From an uncultured Lachnospiraceae bacterium (GTDB lineage Bacteria > Bacillota > Clostridia > Lachnospirales > Lachnospiraceae): 44,101 nt of DNA. This document shows positions 8,370 through 15,429 of this stretch, piece after piece. The stretch lies in contig CACZJZ010000025.1 of assembly GCA_902781655.1 (NCBI GenBank), forward strand, positions 588 to 44,688, written 5' to 3'. The notes below the pieces were generated by a model, which saw nothing but the letters and a program-made list of their open reading frames with translations, was not told the origin of the DNA and ran no database searches. Made by a program: the position numbers and the translations under genes. Numbering within the stretch: position 1 is the stretch's first letter; the number at the start of each line of letters is the position of its first letter.

Positions 8370-9494
8370 ATGAGTGAATATTTTGGGAAAGACGTTCCGA
8401 AGCTCGGATTCGGGCTGATGCGGCTTCCGCGTCTGGAGGACGGCCACACGATCGACGTGGAGACGATGAAGAAGATGGTGGATCTGTTCCTCGCCTCTGG
8501 ATTCAAGTACTTTGACACCGCGTATGTGTACGACAACGGGGATTCCGAGCGCGCGGCGAAGGCGGCGCTGGTGGACCGCTATCCGCGCGAGTCGTTCTAT
8601 CTCGTCTCGAAGCTGAACGCGCGGGCGGCGAAGAACGAGGAGGAGGCGAAGAAGGAACTTGACGTCAGCCTCGAGCGGACAGGAGCCGGATATTTTGACA
8701 TCTATCTGCTGCATGCGATCGACGGGAGCAACATCGGCAAGTACGACGAGTACCATCTGTGGGATTATCTGAAGGAGATGAAGGCGGCCGGGAAGATTCA
8801 TCACTACGGCTTTTCGTTTCACGGGACGCCGGAGCTGCTCGACGAGCTGCTTACGAAGCACCCGGACGTCGATCTGGTGCAGCTGCAGCTGAACTATGCG
8901 GACTGGGAGAATCCCTCCGTGCAGTCAAGGCGCTGCTATGAGACGGTGCGGAAGCACGGCAAGGGCATCACGGTCATGGAGCCGGTCAAGGGCGGCACGC
9001 TCGCAAAACCGCCGAAGAAGGTGGAAGCGCTTTTCCGCAGCGTCGACCCGGACGCGTCACCCGCGAGCTGGGCGATCCGCTACATCGCTTCCAAGGACGG
9101 CATCGTGACCGTACTCTCCGGCATGTCGAACCTCGAGCAGATGCAGGACAACACCACCTTCATGAAGGCATTCCGGCCGCTCTCCCGGAAGGAAGAGGAG
9201 ACCATGGCCGAGGCGCAGCGGACACTCGACAGCATCGACCACATCGCCTGCACCGGCTGCCACTACTGCACCGGCGGCTGCCCGAAGAAAATCGACATTC
9301 CCGGCATCTTTGCCGCGATGAACATCGAACTTGTCTACGAGAACCATGACCACGCCGTCGACGAGTACAAATGGACCACCAGCCACGGCGGAAAACCGGC
9401 GGACTGCGTACACTGCCTCCAGTGCGAGAGAGCCTGCCCGCAGCACCTGCCCATCACCAGCCTGCTTCAGAAATGCGCGGCGGCCCTGGAATAA
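8370..9494 (+). CDS. Aldo/keto reductase with C-terminal 4Fe-4S domain
   Basis: 374-residue cytoplasmic oxidoreductase. The N-terminal TIM-barrel has the aldo/keto reductase tetrad D49, Y54, K80 and H114 (FDTAYVYDNG, LVSKLN, IYLLHAID). The C-terminal 90 residues carry two ferredoxin-like cysteine clusters, CTGCHYCTGGCPKKIDIP and CVHCLQCERACPQHLPI, suitable for two 4Fe-4S centres. This arrangement is common in anaerobic Clostridia, where electrons probably pass between the clusters and NAD(P)H; the natural substrate is unknown. GGGAGG precedes the start. It is followed by a block of TTGTCCC-type palindromic repeats. Confidence 0.92.
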   Translation: MSEYFGKDVPKLGFGLMRLPRLEDGHTIDVETMKKMVDLFLASGFKYFDTAYVYDNGDSERAAKAALVDRYPRESFYLVSKLNARAAKNEEEAKKELDVSLERTGAGYFDIYLLHAIDGSNIGKYDEYHLWDYLKEMKAAGKIHHYGFSFHGTPELLDELLTKHPDVDLVQLQLNYADWENPSVQSRRCYETVRKHGKGITVMEPVKGGTLAKPPKKVEALFRSVDPDASPASWAIRYIASKDGIVTVLSGMSNLEQMQDNTTFMKAFRPLSRKEEETMAEAQRTLDSIDHIACTGCHYCTGGCPKKIDIPGIFAAMNIELVYENHDHAVDEYKWTTSHGGKPADCVHCLQCERACPQHLPITSLLQKCAAALE

Positions 9495-9509
9495 AATAAT
9501 CGGAAAGAA

Positions 9510-9543
9510 CTGTCCCTGACGAACCGATTGTGTTTTGGGACAA
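9510..9543. repeat. TTGTCCC/GGGACAA element, diverged copy
   Basis: A 34-bp unit that begins CTGTCCCTGACGAA and ends GTTTTGGGACAA, related to the 33-bp elements at 11435, 36600 and 40511. It starts 16 bp after the aldo/keto reductase stop codon. Confidence 0.55.
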
Positions 9544-9546
9544 AAA

Positions 9547-9615
9547 TTGTCCCTGGGAAGATCAGCCTGTTTGGGATATTTTTTGCCCCAAACAGGCTGA
9601 TTTCGTCAGGGACAA
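9547..9615. repeat. Head-to-head pair of TTGTCCC/GGGACAA elements (long palindrome)
   Basis: Two 33-bp units face each other (9547-9579 and 9583-9615). The inner arms pair perfectly over 15 bp (9561-9575 with 9587-9601), with further pairing at the outer TTGTCCCTG/CAGGGACAA ends. A run of six T lies at the centre. It separates the reductase from the RNase gene and could act as a terminator; the layout matches 36600-36668. Confidence 0.7.
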
Positions 9616-9632
9616 TTTTGCGGGTATCAGTC

Positions 9633-10259
9633 ATGAAGTATTTGCGGAGAAAATCAGGCTGCTTTGGTTCTGGGGTACGGAAGCGGCTTTCGGTATTGCT
9701 GCCGTTTCTGCTGCTGATTGTTCTGACGGCCGGCCTGGTTCTGAATGGATGCGGGCAGGCGGGCGCGGCGGCAGGAGGGGAGACTTCCGATCTGGCAGTA
9801 TCTGTCGGGGCGTCACAGCAGTATTCCGGCGGCAGCCTGACGGCCGCGGAGGCGGCTTCTTCCCCGGGCGATGCGGCAAAATCTGATCTTCCGGAGTTGG
9901 CTGACGACGGGCTTTCTGTCACGGAGGATGGGGAGTACACCTCGCGGGATGAGGTGGCAGCCTATCTTCATGCATTCGGTCATCTGCCCTCCAATTACAT
10001 CACGAAGCGGAAGGCTGAGGCGGCCGGCTGGGACCCGAAGGCCGGCAATCTCTGGGAGGTGGCTCCGGGAAAGAGCATCGGCGGGAGCCGCTTCGGCAAC
10101 TACGAGGGAAGCCTTCCCGAGGCGGATGGCAGGAAATATTTTGAATGTGACATCGACTATGATGGCGGGAGCCGGAACGCGAAGCGCATTGTGTATTCCA
10201 GCGATGGCCTGATTTTCTATACGGACGATCATTACCGGACCTTTGAGAGACTCTATTGA
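9633..10259 (+). CDS. Barnase-like ribonuclease, predicted lipoprotein
   Basis: 208-residue secreted guanyl-specific RNase of the barnase (N1/T1) family. A basic N-terminus, a hydrophobic segment (about 21-36) and lipobox VLNGC (C40) predict a membrane-anchored lipoprotein, whereas classical barnase is released. A spacer of about 60 residues leads to the catalytic domain (about 104-208), with HLPSNYITK, GNLWEVAPGKSIGG and YSSDGLIFYTDDHYRTF. The key residues of barnase are kept: K125 (K27), E171 (E73), R181 (R83), R185 (R87) and H200 (H102), so it should be active. A barstar-like gene follows within about 35 bp. The start at 9633 gives a normal signal peptide but has no strong ribosome site. 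Confidence 0.92.
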   Translation: MKYLRRKSGCFGSGVRKRLSVLLPFLLLIVLTAGLVLNGCGQAGAAAGGETSDLAVSVGASQQYSGGSLTAAEAASSPGDAAKSDLPELADDGLSVTEDGEYTSRDEVAAYLHAFGHLPSNYITKRKAEAAGWDPKAGNLWEVAPGKSIGGSRFGNYEGSLPEADGRKYFECDIDYDGGSRNAKRIVYSSDGLIFYTDDHYRTFERLY

Positions 10260-10293
10260 CGAGCTGCGGATTGCCCGGTGTGCGGTGGCAGAG

Positions 10294-10677
10294 ATGGCGG
10301 AAATGATGAATCTGGAGAAAGAAGCGGAAAAATTTGTGTCAGGCGGGAAGACGTTTTCTCCGCGGTGGACGGCGAAATATAATCCGGTGTGCGATCAGAC
10401 GGAAAGAACCAGGCGGCGGATTCATCTGGAATTCGGGCCGCTCGACACCAAAGAGCAGGTGCAGACCTACCTCCAGGAACAGATGGAATTCCCGGCATAT
10501 TACGGGAAAAACCTCGACGCACTCTATGACTGCCTCACGGAGTATCCGGAAGATGTCGCGGTGCGGCTGACAGACATGTGGCAGGAAAGACCGGTCGACG
10601 AGTACATCCGGCGCGTATTCCGCGTATTTTGCGACGCGGCGGAGGAGAACGGGCATCTTGCCGTGACATGCGGGTGA
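10294..10677 (+). CDS. Barstar-like ribonuclease inhibitor
   Basis: Barstar-family protein, expected to bind and block the RNase encoded just upstream and so protect the cytoplasm. The family part is the last 87 residues: IHLEFGPLDTKEQVQTYL, FPAYYGKNLDALYDCLTEY and VFRVFCDAAEENGHL; the YYGKNLDALYDCL block is diagnostic. About 40 residues precede it and match nothing I recognise. The start is uncertain: ATG 10294, 10303 and 10306 are all possible and none has a good ribosome site, so translation may be coupled to the RNase gene. Confidence 0.85.
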   Translation: MAEMMNLEKEAEKFVSGGKTFSPRWTAKYNPVCDQTERTRRRIHLEFGPLDTKEQVQTYLQEQMEFPAYYGKNLDALYDCLTEYPEDVAVRLTDMWQERPVDEYIRRVFRVFCDAAEENGHLAVTCG

Positions 10678-10732
10678 AGGAAGCAGTGTTCCGCATACGC
10701 GGGGCTTGCCGGCGGGGACGCAGGAGAGATCA

Positions 10733-11422
10733 GTGAAGAAGGTTTGCATCTATCATATCGCGGAGCAGTTTCTGTATGAGTATTATGAGCAGCCGGGTGA
10801 GTATGCGCTGAGTGAGAAGGATGAGGTTTCTCCGCTCCTGAAGAAGGCAGAAGATGAGGAGAAGCGCGGCGGGATTGTGGCGGCCGCACAGTATTATGAG
10901 CAGGCGGAGGAGTGGAATCCGGCGGGCACAGCGGTGCGCTTTCATCTGATTGACTGCTATTTCCGGCTGAACCGGAAGGAGGATGTGCTCGCGGAGACAA
11001 AGGCGGTGTATCCGTACTGCTGCACACGGGCGGAGATGGCGCAGTACTACCGGTGGCTCGGCTGGTATCATCTGGAGAGCTATCATCCGGAACTGGCTGA
11101 GGTGCTGTACCGGTACAGCACATTTTTCGAGGAGAGCAGACAGGCGGAGAGTGAAATCCGCTTTCTGGAGTCGGCGCTGAACGCGAAGATGCCCTCGTAT
11201 TCGGTGGAGGAACTGCAGGCGCGCCTCACCAGGGCGGAAATACCGCTTGCAGCTAGCAACGTGACGATGGCGCTTCTGGTCAGGGCGGAGGAAGAAGCGG
11301 AGCAGAATTACCGCCGGACCGGCGCGGAGGCCTGGCGGCGGCAGGCGCTTGACTGCTGCCACATGGTCCTTGACTGCACCGGCGATGAGGAGATGAAGGA
11401 ACGGATCCGGAGACTCTCCTGA
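10733..11422 (+). CDS. TPR-repeat protein of unknown function
   Basis: 229-residue soluble protein with no signal peptide or membrane segment. The helical pattern of tetratricopeptide repeats is clear (AAQYYEQAEEWNPAGTAVRF, YRWLGWYHLESYHPELAEVL), covering about residues 40-150, with a helical C-terminus. TPR proteins usually bind partner proteins; none can be named. GTG was chosen as start because AGGAGA lies 5 nt upstream; a longer in-frame reading from 10706 lacks one. It follows the barstar gene by 55 bp and may share its transcript. Confidence 0.7.
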   Translation: MKKVCIYHIAEQFLYEYYEQPGEYALSEKDEVSPLLKKAEDEEKRGGIVAAAQYYEQAEEWNPAGTAVRFHLIDCYFRLNRKEDVLAETKAVYPYCCTRAEMAQYYRWLGWYHLESYHPELAEVLYRYSTFFEESRQAESEIRFLESALNAKMPSYSVEELQARLTRAEIPLAASNVTMALLVRAEEEAEQNYRRTGAEAWRRQALDCCHMVLDCTGDEEMKERIRRLS

Positions 11423-11434
11423 GAGGAGCAGCAG

Positions 11435-11471
11435 AATTGTCCCAAACAAGCTAAACTCGTTAGGGACAATT
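11435..11471. repeat. TTGTCCC/GGGACAA element
   Basis: A 37-bp unit with 9-bp terminal inverted repeats (AATTGTCCC ... GGGACAATT) around the core AAACAAGCTAAACTCGTTA. It lies between the TPR gene stop and the sigma factor start. Confidence 0.75.
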
Positions 11472-11528
11472 TCGTTACTTTTCGTGGCAGAAGAGGGTCT
11501 TTCTGGGTAAAGATACAGGAGAGGGGTC

Positions 11529-12101
11529 ATGGAGGACAGCGAGATCATCGAGCTGTATTTCAATCGGGACGAGGCAGCCGTCGCGCAGACCAGTGCAAAA
11601 TACGGGCGGTATTGCGGCGCGATTGCCTTTCGTGTGCTGCACAGCCGGGAGGACTCGGAGGAGTGCGTCAATGATACGTGGTGGAGGGCGTGGAGTTCGA
11701 TCCCACCGGAGCGGCCGCGGATTCTGTCTGCATTTCTGGGTACGATCACGAGAAATCTCGCGCTGCACCGCTATGAGAAGCTGCACGCCGGGAAGCGCGG
11801 CGGCGGGGAGACGGCAGCCGCGCTGGAGGAGCTTGCGGAGGTTCTGGCATCGGGGGATGTCACAGAGGCAGAGGCCATTCTGCAGACGGAGGGATCGGAG
11901 CTGACGGAGCTGCTGAACGGATTTCTGGGCGGGCTTTCTCCGGATGCCCGTGTAATTTTCCTGCAGCGGTACTGGTACATGGAGCCGGTGAAGGAGATCG
12001 CTGCGGGGCTTGGTGTCTCGGAGGGCAAGGTCAAAATGTCTCTTCTCCGCACGCGAAGGAAGCTGGCAGAGTATCTGGCCGGGACGGATTATCATGCTTA
12101 A
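11529..12101 (+). CDS. ECF-type RNA polymerase sigma factor
   Basis: 190-residue sigma-70-family protein. Region 2 spans about 10-85 (EDSEECVNDTWWRAW, LGTITRNLALHRYEK) and region 4 about 120-183 (RVIFLQRYWYMEPVKEIA, then the helix-turn-helix LGVSEGKVKMSLLRTRRKL). Regions 1 and 3 are absent, as in ECF sigma factors. GGAGAGGGG precedes the ATG. The next gene starts 40 bp downstream and encodes a single-pass membrane protein, the usual place for an anti-sigma factor. No target promoters could be identified. Confidence 0.9.
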   Translation: MEDSEIIELYFNRDEAAVAQTSAKYGRYCGAIAFRVLHSREDSEECVNDTWWRAWSSIPPERPRILSAFLGTITRNLALHRYEKLHAGKRGGGETAAALEELAEVLASGDVTEAEAILQTEGSELTELLNGFLGGLSPDARVIFLQRYWYMEPVKEIAAGLGVSEGKVKMSLLRTRRKLAEYLAGTDYHA

Positions 12102-12141
12102 CCTGTCATGGGGCAGGAAATAAACAAACGAGGAAACAGGA

Positions 12142-13806
12142 ATGAGCGCGGAACAGGACATCGAGCAGCAGCTTCGCAGAAAACTTCAGGAGGAAATCAG
12201 CCGGGAACAGGGAGCTGGAGACGGGGAGGAGCAACGGACAGTCCGGCATGTGCAGAATTGTCCGGCCGCCGGTGCCAGGGCGACGGCAGAAGGCAGCGCG
12301 GAGCATGCGGAGGATCAAAACGATCACCTTCAAGCGGAGGACAGCGCGGAGCAGGCGGCGTTTCAGGTGCTGAAGGCGCTCAGTGATGTTGACCCGGAAT
12401 ATATCCATGAGGCAGGGGAGAAACTGGATTTCGGAATGGAGCCGGATTCTATTCACACAGAAGAGACGGGTCAGCCTGCAGAAGAGCAGGAATACGACGA
12501 ACGATTTGCGGAGGGGCAGGAGCCTGATGAATGGCTTGCAGCGAGGTCAAAGTCTGATGGGCGGCCTGCGGACGATCGGAAAGTGGGTTCTCGTTCTGAT
12601 GACCGTCCATCAGCCGAAGGGCAGGAGCCTGTAAGCCGCGGCGGAAAGGATATATACCAGGTGGATGATCTTGATGTGAAGCCTGGCACGCGTCCTGACA
12701 CACCGGATGATTTCACAGAAATTCAGATGGATACGCTCGGGGAGGATGCGCTTCTGCCGGAGTTTGACGAGCTGGAATCGGATGAGGAGGAACCAGCCGG
12801 TGTCCGCCGCACACATGGAGTCCGGCCAGGGTGGCGGGGGTTTTTCCCGGGCCGCGGCAGCGGGCGGCGCGAGCCTGACCGCAATTCGGACGAGTCGTTC
12901 CACCGCCACATCAACGTCTGGGGGACGATGGCAGCAGCTGCGGCCATCTGCCTTGTGGCAGCAGGCCTCTATCAAAATCTGCAGCGCAGTGCGATCCCGG
13001 TCTCTCAGATCCCTGACGTGCAAAATACACGCAGGACCGCGGAGCCGACGCATGAGGAGCTGCAGGAGGCGGCCGCAGCGGAGACGGCAGAAGAGAATTC
13101 AGGGGAGCAGCCTGATACAGGAGCAGGTGCATCGGAGAAATCCGCCGGGGAAACAGAACAGGGGGAGAACCTGGCAGAAAGCGGCGAGACCAAGTCCGAT
13201 GGAACCGAATCGAAACAGGCTGCTTCCAAGGGAGAGGGAACCGTGACGGTAACAGGCAAGGCGGCGGGCAGCAGCGTGCCGGTGGAGGAGCAGGCTGCGA
13301 ATTCCGCAGCGGCTGATGCGGCGGACAGCTCACCGAAAACAGAGGCTGCCATAGGCAATCCATGGAACACCTTTGGTACGCTGGACGAGGCAGAGGCATG
13401 CGCGGATGTGGAGATTACAATCCCGGATCAGATTGACGGGTACGATGTGCTGATCTATCAGGCGATTCAGGGAGAGATTCTGGAGATCATTTATCAGAAT
13501 GCAGACGGAGAGGAGGGACTGCGTATCCGGAAGTCGTCCTACCCTGACGGCAGCGGCATGCCGGACATCAGCGGGGATTACAACTCCTACAGTCAGCATT
13601 CTACGCTCAAATCCATCCAGGTCGGGAGCGGGACGGGCAGCCAGACGGTCAATGTGAAGCTGGCCGGAGATCATGACATAGTTAAGAACACTATCTGGAG
13701 TGCAAAGGCAGGTGCAGCCAGCACGAACTACGCCTATGCCATCGTGTTTGACGGCGCAGAGTTCAGTGCCACGGAAGTCGGGAAGCTGGTTTCGGAGATT
13801 TACTGA
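12142..13806 (+). CDS. Single-pass membrane protein, probable anti-sigma factor
   Basis: 554-residue protein with no named domain recognised. The N-terminal 250 residues are charged and low-complexity but contain VLKALSDVDPEYIHEAGEKL, resembling the short conserved motif of clostridial anti-sigma-like proteins. One membrane helix (WGTMAAAAAICLVAAGLYQ, about 259-277) is followed by a Glu/Ser/Ala-rich outside linker and a compact C-terminal domain (about 400-554, beginning PWNTFGTLDEAEACA). The topology (inside N-terminus, outside C-terminus) and the position 40 bp after the sigma gene suggest that it holds the sigma factor at the membrane and responds to an external signal. That role is inferred from context; the long disordered spacers are unusual. 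Confidence 0.7.
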   Translation: MSAEQDIEQQLRRKLQEEISREQGAGDGEEQRTVRHVQNCPAAGARATAEGSAEHAEDQNDHLQAEDSAEQAAFQVLKALSDVDPEYIHEAGEKLDFGMEPDSIHTEETGQPAEEQEYDERFAEGQEPDEWLAARSKSDGRPADDRKVGSRSDDRPSAEGQEPVSRGGKDIYQVDDLDVKPGTRPDTPDDFTEIQMDTLGEDALLPEFDELESDEEEPAGVRRTHGVRPGWRGFFPGRGSGRREPDRNSDESFHRHINVWGTMAAAAAICLVAAGLYQNLQRSAIPVSQIPDVQNTRRTAEPTHEELQEAAAAETAEENSGEQPDTGAGASEKSAGETEQGENLAESGETKSDGTESKQAASKGEGTVTVTGKAAGSSVPVEEQAANSAAADAADSSPKTEAAIGNPWNTFGTLDEAEACADVEITIPDQIDGYDVLIYQAIQGEILEIIYQNADGEEGLRIRKSSYPDGSGMPDISGDYNSYSQHSTLKSIQVGSGTGSQTVNVKLAGDHDIVKNTIWSAKAGAASTNYAYAIVFDGAEFSATEVGKLVSEIY

Positions 13807-13853
13807 GTGACCGACCGGCGCGGAGTGATTGTTTCTTTGAAGGCGGAAGCGGA

Positions 13854-14807
13854 TCACAGCATCCCGGCATCGGTCTCGATGCGGCTGTCGCGCAGGCCGG
13901 TGGCGGAGCCGTCCTGGCGGGCAATCTCGGCCTCGACATAATTGGTGAAGGCGAGCGCTGCGCCGCGGGGCGGCTCATCCTTCTTCCAGACAAGGACATA
14001 CTCCGCGTATTTTGGCGGATCTGTGATGACCTTGGAGACAATATGGCCGTTTGGCATCGTGCTGTTGCCGACGCTGGTCGCTGGGAATATGGTCACGGCG
14101 CCGCCGGCCTCCGCGAGGGCCACGGCGTCGAGGTAGTTTGAGAGGGAGCCGATGATGGTCGGCTCGGTGTCAGCGTCCGCAAACCAGCGGAGGATGGACT
14201 GCTGGCGGGACGCGCGGGATGGCACAAACAGCGGCACGCCGGCAAGCTCGCGGAGCGGGATGGTGTCGCCCGGCATCTTCGCCAGCCTGTGATCCTTAGG
14301 CATGATGGCGGTCCAGGGTTCGCGGCCAATGGTGATGCCTTCATAGCGCTCATGGTCGTAGGGCCTCGCAATCACGGCGATGTCGATCAGTCCGCGTTCC
14401 AGTTGGGACAGGATCTCGTCGCCGCTGCCGTTTCGCAGCTCATAATGCACCTGGGTGTGCTCTCTGGAAAAATCGGTGATCCACTGTCCGGTGTAATACG
14501 GAGCGTGTCCTTCCACCATGCCGATACCGATCTGGCCGGTCAGCGTGCTGCCGAGCGACTGCAGATCGAGCCGGGTTTTGTCGGAGAGACGCAGGATCTG
14601 GCGCGACCGGCGCAGCAGCAGTTCGCCGGCCTCCGTCAGCGTGAGGCGGCGCTTGCCGCGGATGAAAAGCTGCGTCCCGAGGTCCTCCTCCAGCTGCCGG
14701 ATGCTGTTGCTGAGCGGCGGCTGGCTCATCTGCAGCTTCTCTGCAGCCCTCGTGAAATTCAGTTCTTCCGCAACGGTGACAAAATATTGTAATGTCCGAA
14801 AATCCAT
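13854..14807 (-). CDS. LysR-family transcriptional regulator
   Basis: 317-residue regulator. The N-terminal winged helix-turn-helix is classical (MDFRTLQYFVTVAEELNFTR, AAEKLQMSQPPLSNSIRQLE), followed by the periplasmic-binding-like effector domain (about 92-300). GAGGGGGC lies about 9 nt upstream of the ATG, and a minus-strand TATAAT at 14865-14870 may be its promoter. It converges on the anti-sigma-like gene, with only 47 bp between stop codons. LysR regulators usually control a divergent neighbour; here the divergent side is 600 bp of repeat-rich DNA before the EAL gene, so the target is unknown. Confidence 0.92.
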   Translation of the reverse strand: MDFRTLQYFVTVAEELNFTRAAEKLQMSQPPLSNSIRQLEEDLGTQLFIRGKRRLTLTEAGELLLRRSRQILRLSDKTRLDLQSLGSTLTGQIGIGMVEGHAPYYTGQWITDFSREHTQVHYELRNGSGDEILSQLERGLIDIAVIARPYDHERYEGITIGREPWTAIMPKDHRLAKMPGDTIPLRELAGVPLFVPSRASRQQSILRWFADADTEPTIIGSLSNYLDAVALAEAGGAVTIFPATSVGNSTMPNGHIVSKVITDPPKYAEYVLVWKKDEPPRGAALAFTNYVEAEIARQDGSATGLRDSRIETDAGML

Positions 14808-14880
14808 CTTGTCTGCCCCCTCTGACTCTGATCCGAATCATTCAGTGCGTTCATTCGATTCCTTATTATACGATATTTGT

Positions 14881-15130
14881 ATAGATTATGCTAAGGAAAT
14901 GTAAATAGCAATTTATCAAAGGAATGTAAATAGCGATGTAAACAGACATTCAATCGCAGCGATGTAGATAGCGATTCAATCGTCTCCTGTTGAGGCGAGC
15001 CCGGCATCTCTTCCTCCCGCTTTTGAAAGTGCTCCATAAATGGTTTGAGAAGTGCTTGGTAAAATATGATAGGCGCCTGGTAAAACGGTTGAAAAGTGCC
15101 AGGAGCATCGCTTGAAACGTGCCAGGTAAA
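14881..15130. repeat. Degenerate AT-richer repeats in an intergenic region
   Basis: The gap between the LysR and EAL genes has no convincing gene. It holds imperfect copies of GGAATGTAAATAGCGATGTA (about 14894-14985) and then of TTGAAAAGTGCCAGGTAAAA (about 15040-15135). The copies differ, so they are old. Function unknown. Confidence 0.45.
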
Positions 15131-15195
15131 AAGGCTGGCGGATATGCTGCATCAGAAATCAGGTTGAGCGACGGAAGTATTCATGTTGCAGGGGG

Positions 15196-15262
15196 ATGCA
15201 AAAGAACCAGATTGTCGAGAAATGCAAAAGAACCAGGTTGTCGGGAAATGCAAAAGTACCAC
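15196..15262 (+). repeat. 26-bp tandem repeat, 2.6 copies
   Basis: Units start at 15196, 15222 and 15248, each beginning ATGCAAAAG followed by an ACCA block; the second differs from the first at two bases. Each unit contains an ATG, in frame with the EAL gene for the first. A run of nine G (15345-15353) follows before the predicted start. Confidence 0.8.
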
Positions 15263-15429
15263 TTGACGTAAAGCGGTCATTTGGACTTGAATATGTGACA
15301 GATGGAAGACACGGATTCAGGAGGAAAACGGGAGTTGCCCGTATGGGGGGGGGTGGATCTGTCATTGCCGTCAGGAACCGTTTTGCATTGGTGAAATGCA
15401 TATTTGCGTATACTGGAGACGCAGGTAAT

